From: Warburgia ugandensis
Lineage: Eukaryota; Streptophyta; Magnoliopsida; Canellales; Canellaceae
Length of the DNA stretch: 64,000 nucleotides
Direction: 5' to 3'
NCBI GenBank assembly: GCA_035236585.1
Contig: CP141128.1
Location: forward strand, 27,371,618-27,435,617
Positions 57,303 to 64,000 of the stretch are shown here, in pieces. Under the pieces are notes generated by a model. It worked only from the letters and a program-made list of their open reading frames with translations. It was not told the DNA's origin and searched no databases. Positions within the stretch are counted from its first letter, which is position 1, and each line of letters begins with the position of its first letter. The position numbers and the translations under genes are program-made.

Positions 57303-60170
57303 TGTGATTTTAAATTAACTGTAAGTGCACAGTCTATTGTAGTTTAGACAAGGCAAATATGGGTCAATCCTAGGACAACTTCAAATTTTAACAATTTTAA
57401 TTAAAAACCTATTTTAATTTACTCTAAACTTGCCAATAATTAATTAATTCTAAAAATTTCTAAAGTTTCTTTCTAAAATTTATGAAATATCATAGAAATA
57501 AAGCCTAGTGTCTAGGATCCATTATAAAGTGATTAAACAAGTGTATAATCAATAAATTGAAACTTTTATCATTCATTTAATATTTTTCCTTAAAGCTTTA
57601 TTTTTAAAATTTATTTACTTTAAAGAATTAACATAAGTTAATATATTTGCTCAATGTATAGTTTGTCTTTTTAGGGCACAAACTATCAAAGACATTCACA
57701 AATTGAACTTTTCTAATCCAACATATTTAGTATATCTACTATAGGAAGTACAAGATACATTCTATGTAGAAATCAGTAAATATATTAATTAGTGTTAATT
57801 TCTTTAAAATCATATTAAGCTTATCTTTTTGGTTCCACTTTTACTTAATAAAAAATTCATTCAATTACATTATAGCTTCATCCTAATCCTAGGAAAAGCA
57901 AATTACATACTCATGCTCAAAAATTAAGTCACTAAAAAATTAAATCTAATAATTATTCTAAGTTGTTGAGTAAAAATTACACAAATCTAAATATTCTAAC
58001 TACTAGATAAAACTTCAATCTACTAAAAACAATTGAAACAAACTAATTAAAATGTTATCATTAATTGAAATAAAATACTAAAATGGTTAAAAAGCAAAGA
58101 AAATAAAAGAAACACAAATTCCTATTAAAGGAATAGATTTTATTGAGTTGATGTCATGTCACTTGACAAAAGTTGCTTCAGACCTTCCTTAATGCACTAT
58201 CACCATTCCTTTTTCCTCCAAACAAGGCTGTACTCTTATCGTGTCACTCAACAAGAGTATAAAATGTTTCTAAGCAGCCAACATCCCTGAGGATAATTTA
58301 CACCATAAATCCAATATATGTGCTTGCAAAATACGGAACTTATGCATGTAAAATTAAGAGGGAGAAAGAGTAAGGAAAGTGCATGAAAATTAGGGATTCT
58401 TAGTGAGAAAATTTAATGAAATGGAAGATGAGATAATAAAGAGTTAGGGACATGAAAATGAAAGAAAAAATAAGAGGAAAAGTGCTTGCAAAAAAGAAGG
58501 AAAAAGGTGTGAAAAACAAATAGGAAATAATGGACTAACTTAGGTGTGGAAATAAGGGAGGGTAAGGGCATGTGAATCTAGGATGAATAGAAGAAAAAAA
58601 AGGCTATAATGGTGTAGGAATGAAAAGATAAAGAATGGTGTAAAATGATAGAAGAATCAAAGGTGATGGAAGATAGAAAACTAAGGAAAATAGATGCGGA
58701 ACTAATGAAATAAAACATGAAAGAACTTACCTTTCTTTGGAAGAATTACACACACCTTTTCTTTACTTATTTTCTCCTATTCTCCTCCAAGAATCCAAGG
58801 TTCTTCCCTTTCTATGGGTTTCACGTTCTTGGCACAAGGGATTTGGAGTATCCTTGGATGGTTTGGATGTCCTCCCTTTTGTATGTAATTTATAGTTTAA
58901 CTGTTTTCATCTCAGATTGGGATAATATCTCACCTCCTTCCTGTCCTTTTCCTCTAGCCAATCTCCTCTTGGAAACTTCCTTCATATTTCCCTTATCCTC
59001 CTTCATTTTCTTTGTTCTATTTTTATTTTCTTATATCATCTTTCCCTCATCCAATATCCTTAAAATCATATCCAAAATGTATATATCTTCCTTTCCTCTT
59101 CTATAGATCTTATCTCACCTATCCTTTCATTTTTTCTTATTTTCTTATCCTAAATCTCAAATGATATATAACCTTAGAGTAGATGATTAGTATTGTTGCT
59201 TTTCTTTTTCTTTTTATTTCTCCCCTTGGATCATTCTTAGCCTAGGATGATGGTTGAGATCTCTTTGAAATTTCTTTTCCATGATTCTCTTCCCAGCCCA
59301 TCACTTTTTCTCCACCCAATCACAAACCAAGTTTCACCAAAGTTTTCTCCTTGTAAAACATGTTTCTAGTCCCCTTGTAAATTACGTTGATCCTCAAAAA
59401 ATGGAGGGTGGTCCACAAGAAATATCTCCACTAATGGTCTTCCACTCATTGGCTGCTTTCTAAGATAATCTTGATGCACAGTTATCTTAGCCCTTGTTTC
59501 TTTAAAAGTTTGGATGAACTATGACCATAGATTTTCCATAAATTGTCTCTCTCCTCGCTACATTTTTCATTAAATTTCCTCATTTTTCTTATGCAAAACA
59601 TGCATAATGGAGTGTAGCACTCTAGTTGCATGAAAAAATCATGAAGTTCCTTAGATGGTCCCATTTTGGAGGGTAATGAGAGAGATAGTGGTCGAAGATG
59701 CTTCATGTAGGCCCCAGTCTCTGAGTGTGTGTACATGCACATGTGTGATATCTTGCATGGACTTTATTTTCAGTTAGAAGCTCTCCAAATGTGATGGAAT
59801 GCTTGTATTCATGCATGGGAAGTCTGCCACCCTCATTTTTGATAAGGGCACTCTCTTTAGTATGGATATGGTGGGGGTTTTGCGTGGTGTTTCTAATAGT
59901 GTTGAATATGATAACAACACTTATCTAACATTATAAACTTCAAGACTTCATTAGATTTAGTAGGTGGGGGCCATTATGCTACTCAAATGGTGGAATTGTT
60001 CCCTTTTAGGGTTTTAATTGCTAAAAATAGTATTTTCTTTCTTTCTTTTTTTTCTGTTGTATCCTAATCCTCCAAAATATGAGATAACCCTTAATTAATG
60101 ACTTTTAAAGTAATTTTAGGATTAACACTACTAAAATAGGAATATTATATGTAATATTTCTATGTTATCA
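57303..60170 (-). mobile_element. Tat/Athila-type 3' LTR, minus strand (2868 bp)
   Basis: On the minus strand it starts TGATAACATAGAAATATTAC and ends ACTTACAGTTAATTTAAAAT then CACA, both aligning with the plus-strand Tat LTR at 37579-39892. A minus-strand TATA box (CTATAAATTAC) is at 58888-58894. The purine motif beyond 60170 proves this is the 3' LTR. Frames in it, including 129 codons at 58717-59106, are antisense and unrecognised. Confidence 0.75.
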
Positions 60171-60215
60171 AATCCCCATGGACTTACATTTTGCTAGTCC
60201 TTGAGCAAAACTACA
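60171..60215 (-). other. Polypurine tract region of the minus-strand Tat element
   Basis: On the minus strand: CTCAAGGACTAGCAAAATGT then AAGTCCATGGGGATT, directly before the LTR start. It matches GACTAGCAAAATTTAAGTAT then GGGATAT at 37551-37576 of the plus copy. Confidence 0.65.
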
Positions 60216-62118
60216 AATGTAAAAAATTGAAAAAATCTTAATTATTTTCACTAGTGTTGTCTTCTACATTTAGTATATGTAGAAAGCCTTTAGATCCCTA
60301 GGTTACCCCTATTGAATAAGTTATAGTCATGTAAGGGTTTTCAAAAATATTACCTATAAACATTTTTGAAAAAATAGACATGAAAATTCCTTTATTATTT
60401 TTTCTCAAAAAAATTTCTTCCACTCAATGTTCAATAAATATTCAACTTTAGCATGCTAATAAAAATGAACAACAGTTCAAAATCCTACCCATATGCTAAA
60501 GATATTCCATTATTTCATCTAACCTTAAAGTATAAGTGTGTGTGAATATAGCCAATATATAGATAATTATCGATCTTCAAGTAAATTATAACCTAAATGA
60601 CCATGCAAAAGTATGCTTTGACTTCAAATCTCATAGGGCATAACTTACACTCTGAAAGAAGTCATTTAGAAATGGTTAAATCTCTTGTTAATATGTGAGT
60701 GAGATGAATAATGTATATTAAGTCAAATAATCTCACATATTTCATACAAAAGAATGATAACTTAGAAAAAAAGTATTAAATGTTGTTTTTTACTTTACTA
60801 GAATCCCTACTTATTGATAACTACATCCAAGTTGTACTACTTGTAAGATCAAATAGGACTTTTAACATAATGAAATATCAAGCTTATGACAAGGTTATTA
60901 AAGAAAGTAGTATCAAGGTAAACAAGAGTGTTTGAAAAATATGTAAAGGTCTTCTACTATTGTATTCACAATTTTCTTTTCTACACATGGGAGTGAACAT
61001 TCACCTTTTCATTGGCTATTTTTCTTCACTTTTTTAATTTTCTTCTTGACTTTATTTATAGCCTTTTTGAATTCTTCTAGCATTTTGATGTTCATCTCTT
61101 AAACTATATTGTTCATAACTTTTTTCAAGATAATCCTTCAACCATCTCTACATATTTCCAAACAACTGGGTAGAGGATATATTATAGGGTTAAATATGGT
61201 CGATGTTAAATTGTTTATCAAAGAAAATGCTTAATAAAAAGTCTTAAGGGTCTAACTAGCAGAAATAACTTAGCGAAGGCTAAAGGCTCTAGGTTAATCA
61301 AAGATATCCTCTATCATTTGCTAGGTTTCATATGACCTAAAAATAACCACAAATAGAAGAGATATATGGTATAGTCTTTAATATGATTTTTTAATAGTTG
61401 ACCAAGACAAGAATAATGATACCAACAAAAGTTCATGCTGCTTGAAGAAAAATTTAGAAATTATGGATAACCCTCAACAAGAAAGAATGGCTTTAATCTC
61501 ATGTGGGTTATAAGTATCTACTAATCTTCATTAGGATCTCTAAGTTACACTCATTTTTCAACTTAAATAATATATTTGGCTATCATGCAATAAATGTTTT
61601 GAGTTTATTTTTCACAAAAAAATTAGAAAAAGGATATAATAATGAACTACTTATATAAAAATTTATTAAATAAGCTAAAGTTCAAAGATAACACTGAATT
61701 TTTGAAAAATTTGAATTCTCATACATGTAAAAGGAACTGACCACAAAAATCTAAAAGAATTAGAAATTCAAAAAATTTATTTTTATTTTTTAAATAAATT
61801 TTGACTCAAAAACCCATGAAAATCTACGATGAACACATCTACTTTGAAAATACCTAACCTTCCAACTTAATTTAAACATTTTCCTCAATATTTAGAATTA
61901 AAAATCATGGACAAAGAAAATAATAAACCTAAGAGATAAAGTAGGAAGAATTATACCTCCATGCCAGTGATGGTGTGTGGATATGTTCATGTGGATACTT
62001 TAATGTAACAAATGTACAATGAATACAAATGTAAATGAAACTATATGATACTAAAAATAGACTAACTAACTAATAAGCTAAGTCCTAAACCTATACTAAC
62101 TTGGAAGGAATTTGTAGA
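60216..62118 (-). mobile_element. 3' non-coding region of the minus-strand Tat element
   Basis: About 1.9 kb of AT-rich DNA with no coding domain. It corresponds to 36113-37578 of the plus copy. At the upstream border both copies share a motif like TTAGT-TAGGTTTAG next to GAAATGGAGTGAGTTTTT. Confidence 0.6.
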
Positions 62119-63560
62119 AAAACTCACTCCATTTCAAAATCTCATAGTACTTGCTATACACCCTCCACTAGTGATTTGGGGAAGTGGTAGTATAAGAATA
62201 TTTTAGGTCACCATGAATTTAAATGGGCTGGTACCAACTCAAGGTGAATTGTCACAAGTTTTGGAAAATTGAGGATAGAATAGGCCAACATAAAAAGTTT
62301 AAAATATTCCTCTTATCTTATATTGTCCTGAATAAAAGGCTAAGCTAGCTCTAGATTTCCTAAAGGTTCTTCATTTTCCTCTTGGTGTAGAAAAATGTGA
62401 GGCTTAACCCTCAGTATCCTCTAATGTATACCCTAGAGCTTGTTGATGTTTGGCCAAAACATCAATTGGCTCACCTTCCTGTTTTAAATCAGAGCATGTA
62501 GCATGGGTAATAGGCAAGGTGTCAGATGAACCTAAAGTTTCACTTTGCAAAATTTCTTGTAAATGTGGTAGGTCCATGTTGGGTGCTTTGTCACTAAATG
62601 CTTCACATAGTTTCTCAGGAACTATAAGGTGTCCTACTCAGGTGTCAATTGAGAAGTTTCCATTAATGACACAATATCTAGTAAATCATTCGCTTCATCA
62701 ATGGAGTTGTCTGTAACAAAATTAAAATGAGTGAGACATGCCTTGAGTAGATTATTGCTAGAGGATGGTAGGATGGTGTATTCATTGGACTTTCTATTTC
62801 ATGAGAATCCTCATAGACTGACATTATTGCTATCCCACTTGGAGATTTGATGGGCTTCAAAATTTTCAACATGTTAGGTTTCCATTTCCCATTTGAAACT
62901 CCAATTGGTCAATAAAATGTGAGTGACCCTTTGTAATTTGTTTTGCATCATTTTGGAATTTGAGAGTGCTCTGCATAATCAAACTAAGGGCCTCTTCTAA
63001 TGGTTGTTCCCTTTATTGTGAAGAAAACTTCTTTTGTGGCTCGAGTTGTTGTGAAATTGAATCACTAGAAAAATGGGGATTAAGGGGGATCCCAAATAGT
63101 CCTCCTCATGATTATCCTAAGACCATTAGAAATTGGGATGCTTAGCCCATCTTGGATAGTAAATCTCAGAATAGAAGTTGTTACTAAGGTCAATAAATGC
63201 ACTCATTGCATTCATTGCTCTAAAATGTATTTAGGAAATGCAGAACTTGACAGGCATGAAGTAGTATGATGTGTTGGACTAGAATAGGTGGAAAAAACCT
63301 TGTACAGAGGTTGCATAAATGACTCACTAGCCGACATAAAAACATCCAATGTATTAAATAGACTATCTACTTTATTCACTCTATTTACTAAGGTATCGAG
63401 TGTATTGGATAGATGAGGAGTAGCCCATATTTCATATATATCATCATATTTAAGGGGTTGTGAAGTAAAATAGTCTCAAATTGGATTTATTGCCTCTATT
63501 TCATTTGTCATTACTCTTGCAAGGTTAATTTGATCTACTTGATATACGTAACCCTCAAGT
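62119..63560 (-). pseudogene. Tat gag C-terminus to RT start, minus strand (broken)
   Basis: Read on the minus strand: IYEIWATPHL and VNRVNKVDSLFNTLDVFM (about 63350-63440), a knuckle decayed to FSTYSSPTHHTTSC (about 63255-63300), QDGLSIPIS (near 63150), APNMDLPHLQEIL (about 62560-62600). IDVLAKHQQALGYTLEDTEG follows (about 62390-62450), which is the RT opening. After roughly 300 bp it reaches YYEILKWSEFF at 62119-62150 and non-coding DNA. Each block has a counterpart in the same order in the plus copy. Stops and shifts are frequent; I did not recognise the protease segment. Confidence 0.65.
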
Positions 63561-64000
63561 TGTGATCCATTCAATTTCTGGATCTAAAAACACAAATTTG
63601 GATTTAATGATCAACGACCTTGCATACATCAGTGGTTGGTGTAGTGGACTCTACTTTATATACAACAAAAACAAGTCATTGAATACAATGAAATAATACA
63701 TTTCTTTTAACTAAGGAAAACCTAAACTAAATTCTATTCCCATATGTAAATGATGCATAACCAAAGAAATAAAGGACACACAATAATCCTAAACCTATGG
63801 CAAACAAGCTGAAAAGTTTATTTTTTCTTGAATTTCTTTTTGAGAGAGTCTTTTATATTATCTTTAACCTAAGTAGCTCATTGTCTCTTTCAAACTTGTC
63901 TTACTTCTTACCAGTTAGATCCTAATTGTAATCAACCACTTTACACCCTCCTTAGTTAGCCATGTGTGATCTAAGTCATTGGATGTGTTGGATGAGCTAA
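63561..64000. other. Window edge, unresolved
   Basis: Minus-strand gag similarity fades beyond about 63560. The remaining AT-rich DNA does not match the N-terminal gag part seen at 11485-12262, so there may be another insertion or rearrangement, or simply decay. The minus-strand element's 5' LTR would lie beyond the window. Confidence 0.35.

Noticed and set aside
58717..59106. 129-codon plus-strand frame rich in Phe/Leu/Ser
   Set aside because: It is antisense within the minus-strand Tat LTR, in pyrimidine-rich DNA, without a recognisable domain.

Overview
The window is nuclear DNA of a seed plant, most likely an angiosperm. Evidence: plant-type GT-AG introns, long GA microsatellites, two plant-type protein genes, and plant LTR-retrotransposon lineages (Tat/Athila-like and Tekay/Del-like Ty3-gypsy, Ty1-copia) that make up most of the sequence. 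I cannot name the species. Family calls come from motif recognition by eye; no database search was run.

Layout. 1-4.1 kb: AT-rich DNA with a decayed CACTA-associated gene whose intron borders are still readable. 4.1-7.1 kb: minus-strand Tat/Athila-type LTR with its primer-binding site, a TATA box and an (GA)40 tract. 7.1-8.0 kb: two adjacent tandem arrays, one made of palindromic 42-bp units. 8.0-11.4 kb: remains of a Tekay-like non-autonomous element. 11.5-39.9 kb: a plus-strand Tat-lineage element (gag, protease, start of RT, 3' LTR) split by nested insertions. The largest insert, 13.7-32.9 kb, is a three-LTR/two-internal-region Tekay-like complex. It carries two solo LTRs of its own: 2.4 kb, with a perfect 5-bp target duplication, and 5.1 kb. 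Another solo LTR lies at 33.6-36.1 kb. 39.9-45.9 kb: a 5'-truncated copia element with a mosaic solo LTR inserted.

47.6-50.7 kb is the only clear gene island. It holds two convergent genes: a single-exon basic protein of unknown function on the plus strand, with E2F-type sites upstream, and a two-exon, probably plastid-targeted protein on the minus strand (DUF7804-like by recollection). 50.7-57.3 kb is intergenic DNA with a hAT-like remnant and a GA microsatellite. 57.3-64 kb holds the LTR and internal region of a second Tat element, on the minus strand, with the same internal structure as the plus-strand copy.

The most interesting results come from joining the pieces after removing nested insertions. 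Both Tat copies jump from the start of RT straight to the 3' non-coding region. They therefore look like members of one gag-bearing family lacking RT/RNase H/integrase, not two independent wrecks. The Tekay-like LTRs show a triple-LTR dimer, a mosaic LTR, and TATA boxes placed inside dyads whose arms differ between families but stay complementary.
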